A stretch of 64,000 nt of DNA, from contig JAJEDI010000062.1 of assembly GCA_022821585.1 (NCBI GenBank), forward strand, positions 1-64,000, written 5' to 3'. Positions 26,083-35,012 of this stretch are shown here, one piece after another. The DNA is from Caldilineaceae bacterium (GTDB lineage: Bacteria > Chloroflexota > Anaerolineae > Caldilineales > Caldilineaceae). Made by a program: the position numbers and the translations under genes. Position 1 is the first letter of the stretch. Each line of letters opens with the position of its first letter. The notes under the pieces are model-generated. The model saw nothing but the letters and a program-made list of their open reading frames with translations. It made no database searches and was not told the origin of the DNA.

Positions 26083-27290
26083 TCCAGTCCGCTCTTCAGG
26101 ACATCCCGGTAGGCGGCGACGCGGTCGCGGCGCAGTGCCCGTTTGTGGCCCAGGAACGCTTTGAAAGATTCGCTTACGATCTGTAGGCGAAATTCGAGGA
26201 GCAGATAGCGCCGGAGGATGGCTGCCCACATAGTGCCGTGCCACTTGTGCATGTAACGCACCTTGCTGCGGTTGAAGAGGATATGGCGCCTGGCGCTGAC
26301 CTGGCCGCTGCTGCGACCTTCGGCATGGATGACGATTGCGCCGGGGTCGTAGACCACGCGCCAGCCGGCGCGTTTGATGCGGCGGCAGAGATCGGTTTCT
26401 TCACTGTACATGAAGAACTGGGGATCGAAGCCACCGAGGGCGGCCAGCACTTCGCTCCGCACCAGGAGGGCCGCGCCAACCAGCCAGTCCACGTCCTGGC
26501 GGGCGTCGGCGGGCCAGTCGGCGAGGTGGTAGCTGCGGGTCCACGGGTTGCGGGGCCACATCTGCTCCAGCCAGGTGCTCTCGAAGAAGCCGGTGAGTAG
26601 GCCGGGGAAACGCCGGCGGCTGCTTTGCAGCGCGCCGTCGGTGTAACGCAGTTGCGGTCCGATCGCGCCGATGGTCTCGTCTTCGTTGATGCCGTTGTAG
26701 AGCGCCCACAGGCTGCCGGGCAGGAGTTCGGTGTCCGGGTTGAGGAAGTAGATGAAACGGGCCTTGGCGGGGGGACGGGGGGATGGATCCGTTACCGAAT
26801 CGCTGTCAGATGTCCCAACTGGTCCAGCCGGTGCCTCTGCCCCGCTCTGACCAAGGGCTTCCCCTGCTTCCTGCGGCGGCTGGGGGTCGAACCCCATCGC
26901 TTCCAGCGCCCGGTTGTTGCCGCCGGTGAAGCCCAGGTTTTCGTCGCTGAAGATCGTCTGTACCCAGGGGAAGCGGGTTGGCAGGAGAGATGGCGTGGCG
27001 TCTTCGCTGGCGTTGTCGAGCACAACGACCTGGAGGGTGGCCTTTTTGTCCGGCCCGAAGCGCCGCACAGGTGTCGAGGAGGGGGAAACGCTTCTAGACC
27101 CTGCTTTTTCGCTTCCTGTGTCTATCGGTTTGCTCTGCTGTTCGATGGAGGCAAGGCAGGCGCGCAGATGATCCCAGACGTTCCAGGAGATGATCACGAT
27201 CACCAGGTCTGTCGGCGGCGGTCTCCTGTCTGTCTGCGGGTGGGCCTCGTCACCTTGAGACCCTGTTCGGCCGCGAAGTCGTTGAAGCAT
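26079..27290 (-). CDS. Family 2 glycosyltransferase (rhamnosyltransferase-like)
   Basis: This 403-residue enzyme has a GT-A fold: LVIVIISWNVWDHLRACLASI near 29-49, VVVLDNASEDAT near 88-99, ENLGFTGGNNRALEAM, and FLNPDTELLPGS, whose aspartate binds the metal and sugar nucleotide. GGFDPQFFMYSEETDLCRRI is typical of rhamnosyltransferase-like GT2 enzymes acting on cell-surface polysaccharides. Two low-complexity Pro/Ser/Gly inserts (about 52-80 and 135-175) interrupt the catalytic domain, which is unusual. Its stop overlaps the next start (GTGA). Confidence 0.88.
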   Translation of the reverse strand: MLQRLRGRTGSQGDEAHPQTDRRPPPTDLVIVIISWNVWDHLRACLASIEQQSKPIDTGSEKAGSRSVSPSSTPVRRFGPDKKATLQVVVLDNASEDATPSLLPTRFPWVQTIFSDENLGFTGGNNRALEAMGFDPQPPQEAGEALGQSGAEAPAGPVGTSDSDSVTDPSPRPPAKARFIYFLNPDTELLPGSLWALYNGINEDETIGAIGPQLRYTDGALQSSRRRFPGLLTGFFESTWLEQMWPRNPWTRSYHLADWPADARQDVDWLVGAALLVRSEVLAALGGFDPQFFMYSEETDLCRRIKRAGWRVVYDPGAIVIHAEGRSSGQVSARRHILFNRSKVRYMHKWHGTMWAAILRRYLLLEFRLQIVSESFKAFLGHKRALRRDRVAAYRDVLKSGLE

Positions 27291-27372
27291 CGCTCTTGCT
27301 GTTGGCTAGAGGGCCGGTTGCCGGACGCTGCGCAGGGTTATTCGCTGATCTACGACCGCAGGCGGTCTCGAT

Positions 27373-28584
27373 TCAGCTGCTGCGCTGCACGACAAAAGCG
27401 CAGAGGCCCAGGAGCGATCGCAGGCAGAGGTTGTCATTGAAAGGAGCCAAGTCGTGGACCGCGTGGTCGAGAAAGCCGAGCGCTTCCTGATGGGCGGCTT
27501 CGATGGCGTCGCTGGCGCACACGGCCTGAACGATCTCCTGCACGGTAGCGGACAGGATGCCGGGGTCTCCGGCATCGGCGCTCTCCCTGGCCTTGAGCAG
27601 CCGGGACACCACCTTTTGCGGTTGGGGCAGTTCACGCAGGTAGTAGAGGAAAGGCAGTGTCAGAGTACCCTGGCGCAGGTCGCTTCCTACGGGCTTGCCC
27701 AGGGTGGCGTCGGTGCCAACAAAGTCGAGGATGTCGTCCACGATCTGGAAGGCCATCCCGAATTGGTAGCCGAAGGATTTCAGCGCCTCGACTCGATCTG
27801 GAGGCAGGCTGACCAGGACGGCGGCGGCTTCGGTCGCGGCGCTGTAGAGGCTGGCCGTCTTGGCATAGATACGCTGGTAGTATGCCTGTCGGTCCTGGCG
27901 GAAGTCGTTGCGATCGGAGAGCTGGCGCATTTCCCCATCGACGATCACGCGCAGGGTATCGCTGAAGATGGTGATGACGCGTACATTGCCGGTTTCGGCG
28001 GCGAACTGGGCGGAACGGGCGAACATATAGTCGCCGGCGAGAACGGTGGCCCCCGCGCTCCAGGAGGCGTTGAGCGTGGGTGCGTCACGGCGCAGCAGCG
28101 AGCCGTCGATGACGTCGTCATGGACGAGCGTGGCGGTGTGCAACATCTCCACAGCCGCGGCTAGGGCGATGAGGGTTTGCGGGTGGCGGACTTCATCCGG
28201 GGCTGCCGGGGTTCCGTCCGCATGGGGGCGTGAGTTGTTGCGCTCGGGGTGGGCGTCCTGGAGCCCTGCGGCCAGCAGCGCCAGGGCAGGCCGTAACCGT
28301 TTCCCGCCCTGGCCGATCAGTTCAAGGAAGGCGTTAGCCAAGGGCGCGAACACGTCGGCGTCAACGCTTTTCATCTTCTCTTCGACCTGGGCAAGGCCCC
28401 CGCGTACCGGTGCAAGCAGCGACGACGCGTCCTGCGGCGTCAATAGCATGCGACGGAAATACCCGTACGGGATCTCTTGACGCGCGTCGAGAGCGCCCGA
28501 GCGCGGCATCATCTGCGGCCTATCCTGCGCCAAGGGTCTCGCTTCCGTATCGGTGAACTGTTCGACCTGGACCTGGTCAACCAT
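27373..28584 (-). CDS. Polyprenyl diphosphate synthase
   Basis: This 403-residue trans-isoprenyl diphosphate synthase condenses isopentenyl diphosphate onto an allylic primer for quinone side chains or lipid carriers. The two Asp-rich motifs are HDDVID at 155-160 and VDDILDF at 282-288, with GGKRLRP near 93-99 and [16 protein letters not shown] after the second. An N-terminal extension of about 50 residues is not typical, so translation may start at the methionine at residue 26 or 46. It follows tatD by 33 bases on the same strand. Confidence 0.92.
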   Translation of the reverse strand: MVDQVQVEQFTDTEARPLAQDRPQMMPRSGALDARQEIPYGYFRRMLLTPQDASSLLAPVRGGLAQVEEKMKSVDADVFAPLANAFLELIGQGGKRLRPALALLAAGLQDAHPERNNSRPHADGTPAAPDEVRHPQTLIALAAAVEMLHTATLVHDDVIDGSLLRRDAPTLNASWSAGATVLAGDYMFARSAQFAAETGNVRVITIFSDTLRVIVDGEMRQLSDRNDFRQDRQAYYQRIYAKTASLYSAATEAAAVLVSLPPDRVEALKSFGYQFGMAFQIVDDILDFVGTDATLGKPVGSDLRQGTLTLPFLYYLRELPQPQKVVSRLLKARESADAGDPGILSATVQEIVQAVCASDAIEAAHQEALGFLDHAVHDLAPFNDNLCLRSLLGLCAFVVQRSS

Positions 28585-28617
28585 ACAAAATGTGTCACAA
28601 AGCCATAGAGCCGCGGG

Positions 28618-29481
28618 TTACATCGGCCGTCCGGCAGCAATCGCAGCTGTCTCCGGCCTCTTTGCACCAGCCAGCCGCTGAAAGATCGAGAGGGCGACAG
28701 CGGTCGTTCGGGCCGCTATCTCCTCAACAGGCACGGCCAGGAGCTCGGCGAGCTTTTCGGCCACCAGAGCCACATACGCGGGTTCGTTGCGTTTCCCTCG
28801 AAAGGGATGCGGCGTCAGCCAGGGAGCGTCGGTTTCGAGCATGAGGCTGTCGAGATCCAGGTGAGGCACCAGTTGGTGCAATGCCCTGGCGTTCCTGAAT
28901 GTGACTGGGCCGCCCAAGCCGATGGCGAAATTCCAACGGTTGGCCGCTTGCACCAGTTCTGCGCCACCGGAGAATGCGTGCAGTACGCCCCAAAAGGGCT
29001 TCTCTGCCAGTGGGGAATTGCGCGTCTGTGCGCTGTCCGCCCACTCCTGCAGGATCCGCGCGAGGTCGGACGATGCCTCGCGGTTATGGATGATGACCGG
29101 AAGTCCCAACTCAGCGGCCAGTTCCAGCTGCGCCCGAAATGCCTGTGCCTGCTGCTGACGGGAGACGGTCCCCCAATGATAGTCCAGCCCGATTTCTCCG
29201 ATGGCGACAACCTTGGGATGATCGACCATCCCGCGCAGCAGTTTCAACGTTTGTTCGCTGAAATCGGCGCTGCTGTTGGGGTGGATTCCCACGGCAGCGT
29301 ACACCTGCGGATGCCGGTCGGCCAGATCGATAGCCTGCCGGCAGTGGAGCAGATCGATGCCGGGGTTGACGATCATGCTCACGCCGTGCGCCTGTGCGCG
29401 CTCCAGCACGGCGGCCCGGTCCGCATCGAACTGTTCCATGTCCAGATGGCAGTGGCTGTCGACTAGCGTCGGAACGGTCAT
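28618..29481 (-). CDS. tatD: TatD family metal-dependent hydrolase/DNase
   Basis: This 287-residue TIM-barrel hydrolase has the family metal ligands: His10 and His12 in DSHCHLD, Glu in AIGEIGLDYHW, His in VIIHNREAS, a further His in VLHAFSGG and Asp in LETDAPWLTP. Family members act as 3'-5' exonucleases in DNA repair or degradation. The ATG at 29481 is chosen because TTGGAG lies 6 bases away and the barrel starts there. It heads the run tatD - prenyl synthase - glycosyltransferase - AlbA_2 - ParA. Confidence 0.93.
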   Translation of the reverse strand: MTVPTLVDSHCHLDMEQFDADRAAVLERAQAHGVSMIVNPGIDLLHCRQAIDLADRHPQVYAAVGIHPNSSADFSEQTLKLLRGMVDHPKVVAIGEIGLDYHWGTVSRQQQAQAFRAQLELAAELGLPVIIHNREASSDLARILQEWADSAQTRNSPLAEKPFWGVLHAFSGGAELVQAANRWNFAIGLGGPVTFRNARALHQLVPHLDLDSLMLETDAPWLTPHPFRGKRNEPAYVALVAEKLAELLAVPVEEIAARTTAVALSIFQRLAGAKRPETAAIAAGRPM

Positions 29482-29680
29482 GTGCGCTCCAATGGCGAGG
29501 CGGCAGCGCATCCGGTTTTACGGTCCCTCTCAAGGCAGGCGAACATGGCCCTTTCTGGCATACGCTATTTGTTAATTTTATCACATATTGTCACTACATA
29601 AAAGCCCACAAGAGGTCAGGTTGGTTGGTTGTCATTGGGGGAACTGGGAGTTGAACTCTGTCCTCTACGCAGGATTTCGC

Positions 29681-31105
29681 CTACAGCCCCACCAGCTCTT
29701 GGCCATCTGCGAGGATCGCGGCCACCTGCTCTTTGCGGGTCGTCTCGGTGTAGATGCGGATCAGGGGCTCGGTGCCGGAGAAACGTACGAGAAGCCAGCC
29801 GCCGTCCTCCATGGGGAACTTATAGCCGTCGACGGTGATGCGGTCGGTGACGGCGATGCCGCCTAGCTTCAGCCCGTTGATATTGACATCGTCGAGTCTT
29901 TGCTGGGCTGCGGCCTTCATATCGGCGCCGGTTAGGCGGATGTCGACCCGGTCATAAAAGTGCTCGCCGACTTTTTCAAAAAGGAGCTGAAGCAGTTCGG
30001 TCGGTCTCTTGCCGGTACGCACCATCAGGTCGAGCAGGCAGAGATTGGAGAGGATGCCATCCCTCTCGGGCACGTGGCCGCGGAAGGCGTAGCCGCCGCT
30101 CTCCTCACCGCCGATCAGGGCATCGTGCTCCAGCATCGCCGGCGCAACGAACTTGAAGCCGACGCCGGTCTCCACAACAGGCACGTCGTAGGCCGCGCAC
30201 AGCTTGTCGAGCATCGAGGTGGTGCTGAGGGTCTTGACGATTGGACCGCGTTCACCGCGCACCTCAAGCAGATAGTAGGCGAGCAGCCCGTAGACGCGCA
30301 GCTGGTCGACGAACTGGCCGTTCTCGTCGCCGAAGCCGCAGCGGTCGGCGTCACCATCGAGGATACAGATGCAGTCGGCCTCCACGGAGCGGGCGACGGC
30401 CAGGCCGGCGTCGACGTTGGGGGGGATCGGTTCGGGGCGATCCATTTCAGGGAAGATGGGGTTGCGCTGAGCGTGGATTTCGATGATTTCGGTTTTGCCG
30501 CCGCCGAGGATTTCGGTCAACCAGCCGGCGCCGTTGCCCCACATGCCGTCGACAACTATTTTGAGGCCGGCGTCACGGATGCGCGTGACATCGATCAGGC
30601 TGGACAGGTGGGCCAGATAGGCGGCCTGCGGCTGATGACGCCGCACTTTGCCGGCGGCAAGGGCCTCGTCGAGAGAGATGCTCTTTACCCCGTCCGAGCT
30701 GGGGATACGGGCTTCGATGGCGTCCAGTCCATCGGGCGGCACCGCGCCGCCGCTGGCGTCGCGCACTTTGAAGCCGTTGTCCTCGGGCGGATTGTGGCTG
30801 GCGGTGATGTTTACGGCGCCGGCGGCGTTGCTATTGACGGCAGCGAAGCTGATCACCGGCGTCGGCGCGGCACCGTCGATCAGCAGGACGTGGAGGCCGT
30901 TGGCGGCCAGCACTTCGGCCACCGCGGCGGCAAAGTGTTCGCCCTGAAATCGCTGGTCGTGACCGACGACGACCGTTTGGGAGGCATAGCCTTCGTCCAA
31001 AAGCCAGTTGGCAAAGCCTTGGGCACAGCGGCGCACATTGGCAAAGGTGTAGTCTTCGGCCATACGTCCGCGCCAGCCATCGGTGCCAAAGCGTATTTTC
31101 GTCAT
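29681..31105 (-). CDS. Phosphoglucomutase/phosphomannomutase family protein
   Basis: This 474-residue alpha-D-phosphohexomutase interconverts hexose 1- and 6-phosphates. The four active-site elements are present: the phosphoserine loop [11 protein letters not shown] with Ser103, the Mg loop [11 protein letters not shown], the sugar loop [10 protein letters not shown] and the phosphate loop [12 protein letters not shown]. The ATG at 31105 is chosen because AAGGAAA is about 6 bases upstream and the family begins [10 protein letters not shown]. It would feed sugar nucleotides for surface polysaccharides (with the glycosyltransferase and UDP-sugar dehydrogenase elsewhere in the window). Substrate preference cannot be told from sequence. 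Confidence 0.94.
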   Translation of the reverse strand: MTKIRFGTDGWRGRMAEDYTFANVRRCAQGFANWLLDEGYASQTVVVGHDQRFQGEHFAAAVAEVLAANGLHVLLIDGAAPTPVISFAAVNSNAAGAVNITASHNPPEDNGFKVRDASGGAVPPDGLDAIEARIPSSDGVKSISLDEALAAGKVRRHQPQAAYLAHLSSLIDVTRIRDAGLKIVVDGMWGNGAGWLTEILGGGKTEIIEIHAQRNPIFPEMDRPEPIPPNVDAGLAVARSVEADCICILDGDADRCGFGDENGQFVDQLRVYGLLAYYLLEVRGERGPIVKTLSTTSMLDKLCAAYDVPVVETGVGFKFVAPAMLEHDALIGGEESGGYAFRGHVPERDGILSNLCLLDLMVRTGKRPTELLQLLFEKVGEHFYDRVDIRLTGADMKAAAQQRLDDVNINGLKLGGIAVTDRITVDGYKFPMEDGGWLLVRFSGTEPLIRIYTETTRKEQVAAILADGQELVGL

Positions 31106-31273
31106 GTAGTTTCCTTCGGACCGGGAGTTTACTTCAACTTTGAGGATGTGCGCGAAGCGGGAGTGCCTGCGGCCCAACGACACGGACAGCCTTGAATGCC
31201 TGTTACCTACTTGTAAGCCTACTGCATATCAGGGGAATGGGCAAAGCAAGGGCGTTTGAAGGGCTGCCGCGGT

Positions 31274-32032
31274 CTAGCGATGTTTGCGCCCGATGAACAG
31301 CCCTTCGCGCAGGTGAAAGAGCGTCTTACCGTCCCCACTTCGGGGATGGAGGAATTCGTGCGTCTGGGGCGGGCCGTGGCAGAGCAGCGCTCGCAGGTAG
31401 GACTGCATCACCGGGTCGTGGCGCGCGGCCCAGTCTTCGAAGACCATCTGTTTTTCGAGGATCTCATGCTGTGTCAGTTCGACGCCGGCCTGTGCGTACC
31501 CCTCCAGCCACTCCTCCACACTGAGACAGCGCCCGTGGCTGGGATCGCGCAGTTTCTCGAAGGCGTTGACAAAATCGCCCGCTATGCCTTCCGGCACGAC
31601 GTTGTCCACAATCGCCAGGACGCCGCCGGGTCGCAGCACGCGCACCGACTCGCGCAGGAAGGCGTCGACGTCGGGGAAATGATGGGGCGCGATGCGGCAG
31701 GTGAGCAGATCAAAGCGGCCGTCTGCATAGGGGAGGTTTTCGGCGTCGGCGTGCTCGACGGTCACGTTGTCGACGCCGCGCGTTGCGACCTGCTCGCGGG
31801 CGACGGTCAGCATCTCCGGGGTGATATCGGTGGCGTGCACGTGGGCGACGCGGGGGGCAAAGGCGAAGGCGGTGTGGCCGGCCGCGGTGGCGATATCGAG
31901 CGCCTGCCAGTCGGGCTGCGGCTCTACAAGATCGACCAGCCGTTGCAGGCTGGCACCCTTGGCGTGGGGCCGGCTGGTGATATAAGTACGCGCATGGGCG
32001 CCGAACTGCTCTTGTACTGATTTCTTGTCCAT
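31274..32032 (-). CDS. Class I SAM-dependent methyltransferase
   Basis: This 252-residue protein has a Methyltransf_11 fold: motif I ALDIATAAGHTAFAFA, motif II-like VHATDITPEML, NLPYADGRFDLLTCRIAPHHF and LRPGGVLAIVDNV. It resembles UbiE/COQ5-like and arsenite-type small-molecule methyltransferases; the substrate is unknown. The ATG at 32032 lies 5 bases after the previous stop, so the gene is coupled to the phosphatase gene upstream. Confidence 0.88.
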   Translation of the reverse strand: MDKKSVQEQFGAHARTYITSRPHAKGASLQRLVDLVEPQPDWQALDIATAAGHTAFAFAPRVAHVHATDITPEMLTVAREQVATRGVDNVTVEHADAENLPYADGRFDLLTCRIAPHHFPDVDAFLRESVRVLRPGGVLAIVDNVVPEGIAGDFVNAFEKLRDPSHGRCLSVEEWLEGYAQAGVELTQHEILEKQMVFEDWAARHDPVMQSYLRALLCHGPPQTHEFLHPRSGDGKTLFHLREGLFIGRKHR

Positions 32033-32037
32033 CTGTG

Positions 32038-32919
32038 TTAGCCTTTCCGACGGTCGTGGTCGAACTTTTCTGATCGGGCCTCTTGAATGGCGCGTAGCAG
32101 TAACTCGTGAACGTCGGTCTGGCCGTTGCTGGCGATGATGCAGTGGTCGGCCAGACCGTAGGGCGCGCCGGCGTAGTTGGTGACGAGACCGCCTGCTTCG
32201 CGCACAAGGAGGACGCCGGCGGCGACATCCCAGGGCTTGATCCATCCTTCCCAGTAGGCTGAGAATGCGCCGGAAGCCACATAGGCCAGGTCGGCGGAGG
32301 AGGCTCCCATCCGGCGCACGCCGCGGCAGATCGGCATGATGCGTGCGAATTCGGCCGCGTTGTTATCAGCGTTTTCAGCGCGGTGGTAGGGAAAGCCGGT
32401 GGTCAGCAGCGCGTCGGCCAGTGTGGATGCCCTGCTGACCTGCAGGCGTTGCTGCTCGCCGCTTCGCTGGCGCAGATAGGCACCCTGACCGACCTGCGCC
32501 CAAAAGAGATCGAACTGCGGCAGGATGATTGAAAGGCCGAAGATGGTCGTTTCACGGTGGATGAGAGCGATGTTGATGCCGAACCAGGGCAGACCAGCGG
32601 CGAAGTTGATGGTACCGTCGATCGGGTCCACCAGCCAGTAGTACTCGTCGTGGGGCCGTTCATCGCTTTCTTCGCCCCAGAAGCCGAAGTCGGGTGTCAG
32701 GGAGGCCAGCCGGTCGCGGATCAGGGTTTCGCAGGCCAGATCGGCCTCGGTGACCAGGTCATTGGGCGTTGATTTGGCATGGATAGAGCGCAGGCCATCC
32801 TGTTGCATCGTCAGCGCCAGTTCGCCGGCTTGGCGGGCAAGTGCGAAGAGAGGCGTTTTGGCGACCGGCAATTCCTTTTCCCGGTGCAGCGCTTGTTCGG
32901 TTGCTTGCGAAGGGACCAC
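32038..32919 (-). CDS. Inositol monophosphatase family protein
   Basis: This 293-residue protein is a Mg-dependent, Li-sensitive-type phosphatase. Metal ligands are visible in GEESDERP and WLVDPIDGTINFAAG, with the distal KPWDVAAGVLLVREAGG motif. Substrates in this family include inositol phosphates, PAP, fructose 1,6-bisphosphate and histidinol phosphate. Translation starts at a GTG (32919) preceded by AGAGGAG at good spacing and placed 2 bases after the stop of the PH-domain gene, so the three genes 33512-31274 form a coupled operon. Confidence 0.92.
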   Translation of the reverse strand: MVPSQATEQALHREKELPVAKTPLFALARQAGELALTMQQDGLRSIHAKSTPNDLVTEADLACETLIRDRLASLTPDFGFWGEESDERPHDEYYWLVDPIDGTINFAAGLPWFGINIALIHRETTIFGLSIILPQFDLFWAQVGQGAYLRQRSGEQQRLQVSRASTLADALLTTGFPYHRAENADNNAAEFARIMPICRGVRRMGASSADLAYVASGAFSAYWEGWIKPWDVAAGVLLVREAGGLVTNYAGAPYGLADHCIIASNGQTDVHELLLRAIQEARSEKFDHDRRKG

Positions 32920-32921
32920 CG

Positions 32922-33512
32922 TTACAACTCCTCTCGGTAATGGAGGCCGTGCCGCTGCTTTTCCTGATTGGTTGCACTGCGGATCAATTCCCGCACCTCC
33001 ATCGGATCTTTGACGTTGTGAAGCGTGAATTCAGGATGGCTGGGATCGGTGCTGGCTATCGTGATGTCGCCCACGTTCAGCGCTCTTTCGCCCAGGTGCT
33101 GCGTCACCGACGTATCGCGCACGCGTACCAGTTCGATCTCGTGGTAGCTGCGTCCCAGCAGGCCGCGGATCAGGCGCACGCGCTGGGTCGTGAGTTCATA
33201 GCGAACTCCGATTGACAGGTAGGGTCGACCGGACCAGAGCAGTTCCTCGGTTTCGCCGGGTTCGGCGATGGGAGGAGAGTTATCCGTCGCGTGCGCGTCG
33301 GCTTCGCCGTCCGAACGAGTTACGGTGGCGGTGAAGGGATGGTCGGCTTCGGTTTCCATGGCATCGAGGGCGGCAAAGACGCCGTCAGCCAGCGCGTTTA
33401 CGATGGCTTGCAGTTGGGGTTGAGGGATGGCGGTGACTTCGACGCCACTTTGGGCCAGGGACTCATAGAAGCGGGCAGTGACGACCTGGCGCACCGTTTG
33501 TTCGTTTATCAT
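32922..33512 (-). CDS. PH-domain (bPH_2-like) protein of unknown function
   Basis: This 196-residue protein has an N-terminal helical part (about 1-60), an acidic linker and a C-terminal bacterial pleckstrin-homology-like domain (about 90-185): WSGRPYLSIGVRYELTTQRV, RLIRGLLGRSYHEIELVRVRD, then FTLHNVKDPMEVRELI. No membrane span is present. The ATG at 33512 is supported by GGAGAAA 4-5 bases upstream. bPH proteins often act at the membrane, but the role of this one is not known. Confidence 0.75.
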   Translation of the reverse strand: MINEQTVRQVVTARFYESLAQSGVEVTAIPQPQLQAIVNALADGVFAALDAMETEADHPFTATVTRSDGEADAHATDNSPPIAEPGETEELLWSGRPYLSIGVRYELTTQRVRLIRGLLGRSYHEIELVRVRDTSVTQHLGERALNVGDITIASTDPSHPEFTLHNVKDPMEVRELIRSATNQEKQRHGLHYREEL

Positions 33513-33530
33513 ACGTTTCTCCGAACTTTC

Positions 33531-33556
33531 AAACCCATTCGTATTGGTATGGGTTT
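33531..33556. promoter_or_regulatory. Palindrome upstream of the PH-domain gene
   Basis: AAACCCAT (33531-33538) and ATGGGTTT (33549-33556) form perfect 8-base arms around a 10-base spacer, ending 18 bases before the start codon. It could be an operator or a 5' leader hairpin. Confidence 0.4.
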
Positions 33557-34308
33557 CCGGCTCATTCGGCGGCCAAATGGGTGACCACTGAAGGCGGGCT
33601 GCGTAAGAACGGTATGATAGTGCCTGGAAAGGCATTGCGCAAAGCGTAACCCTACCGGGCCGAGACAGACTTTGGGGCCGGCGGCGGTCCGTCTTCAGGT
33701 CTGAATGCGGTCGGTGGAGATCCCCTGCGCTTTGGCGGGGGCCAGAACTCGTGATGTAATATCGCTATGGGTTGCGGGTACGCTTCAAGAGTGTGGATCG
33801 CAGATTTGCTCAGAGCCGGGACACTTGCGACTCACGGGAAATTGTTGGCATTTTGTAACTGCTAAGCAATTTTTTTGTGTACGCACTGTGTGCTTTCTGC
33901 CTGGGGACCAGAATGACGGAACATATGTGGCGGGCTCTTGATGGTCATAGCCGTGTACGTCAGGCCAGATTGGGCGTTGCCTCGCCAGTCTTGCCTGCGC
34001 TGGCTCACAGTTGGAACCTGGCACGAGGCGGGATGGGGGAAACACCGGCCGCCGCGGGACGCCAAGGTCGAATTGCCCTCACACTGGCTGCGGCGCGAAT
34101 TGGACCGGGGGCGCTGCGGGGGCGGAGCCCCCGCACAAGGGAGGCCGCTTGCGGCCGACCGCCCAGAATAGTAGTCATCAGTGGTTAGGAACAGCGACGA
34201 TTGATCGAGGATTGGAACGAAGTGGAGAGGGAGATCTTCGGTAGACTCGTTCAGCGTTGCGTACTGATTGTGGTTTAGTGGTTACGGCATTTTTGAAAGG
34301 ACAGGACT
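33557..34308. other. Gene-free stretch with dispersed repeat copy C
   Basis: About 750 bases between divergent genes carry no convincing open frame. Repeat copy C lies at 34107-34190. The promoters of both flanking genes must lie here but could not be placed with confidence. Confidence 0.55.
34107..34190. repeat. Dispersed GC-rich repeat, copy C
   Basis: The core contains GCGGGGGC-GGA-GCCCCCGC, ACAAGGGA, then GGCCGC-TT-GCGGCC and CGACCGCCCA, followed by heptamers ATCAGTG and GTTAGGA. A fragment of the longer tail (ATTGATCG-GGA) follows near 34200. It lies about 120 bases before the MBL-fold gene. Confidence 0.8.
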
Positions 34309-34962
34309 TTGGATATCAACTGGTACGGCTTCTCCTGCTTTCGTCTGCGAGAGCGCGGCGTCACGGCAATCTGCGATCCCTTAAGCAGGAAGGCGACGGG
34401 GATTCAGCTGCCCAGGGTGCGGGCCGACATTGTGACCATCAGCAGCAGTTCGTCTGCCCACGTCCAAGGCACAGACGCTATCACGGGCAAGCCGAAGATC
34501 CTGCGAGGCCCCGGTGATTTTGAGGTCAGACAGGTACTCGTAACCGGCATGCCGACCTCCAGGAACGGCATGCGCAACGTCGCATTTTTTCTGGATTTCG
34601 ACGGCCTCACGGTGGGCCATTTGGGTGAGCTGGGTCAGGTTCCGGCCAGCGCCGGCGGGGAGGAGTTGGGTGACGTCGACGTACTGCTGGCGCCGGTGAG
34701 CGGACCGCACATTCCCGACGTTTCCCGCATCGCCGAAGTGATCAGCCAGTTGGACCCGCGCATCGTCGTGCCGATGCAATACAGCGACGAAGGACTGCGC
34801 AGCGAGCAGTCCGAATCACTTGAACCTGTCGATCGCTTTCTCAAGGAGTTGGGGATCAGCGACCCGGAAGTTACGGATACCCTCAAGCTGAGCAAGAGCA
34901 GCTTGCCGGAAGAGACACAGGTGGTGCTTCTGCGTCCGACGGGAGCGGCCCGCACAGGTTAA
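34309..34962 (+). CDS. Metallo-beta-lactamase-fold protein lacking metal ligands
   Basis: This 217-residue protein has the fold order of the UlaG-like Lactamase_B_3 family: MDINWYGFSCFRLRERG, RADIVTIS, GPGDFEVRQVLVTGMP, FDGLTVGHLGELG, DVDVLLAPVSG and RIVVPMQYSDE. The HxHxDH loop expected after TIS is replaced by SSSSAHVQ (residues 46-53), and the usual PMHY is PMQY. It is therefore probably not a metallohydrolase and may be a structural or regulatory relative. A TTG start at 34309 fits best, with AAAGGA about 8 bases upstream. Confidence 0.8.
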   Translation: MDINWYGFSCFRLRERGVTAICDPLSRKATGIQLPRVRADIVTISSSSSAHVQGTDAITGKPKILRGPGDFEVRQVLVTGMPTSRNGMRNVAFFLDFDGLTVGHLGELGQVPASAGGEELGDVDVLLAPVSGPHIPDVSRIAEVISQLDPRIVVPMQYSDEGLRSEQSESLEPVDRFLKELGISDPEVTDTLKLSKSSLPEETQVVLLRPTGAARTG

Positions 34963-35012
34963 TCGCAGCTAGCCTTTGCCGACAACTGTGGAGGACGCTT
35001 TCGACAGACCCT

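Noticed and set aside
29512..29680. AT-rich gap as a small RNA or promoter
   Set aside because: A TAAAAT-like box is present on the minus strand but no matching -35, and no stable structure was seen.
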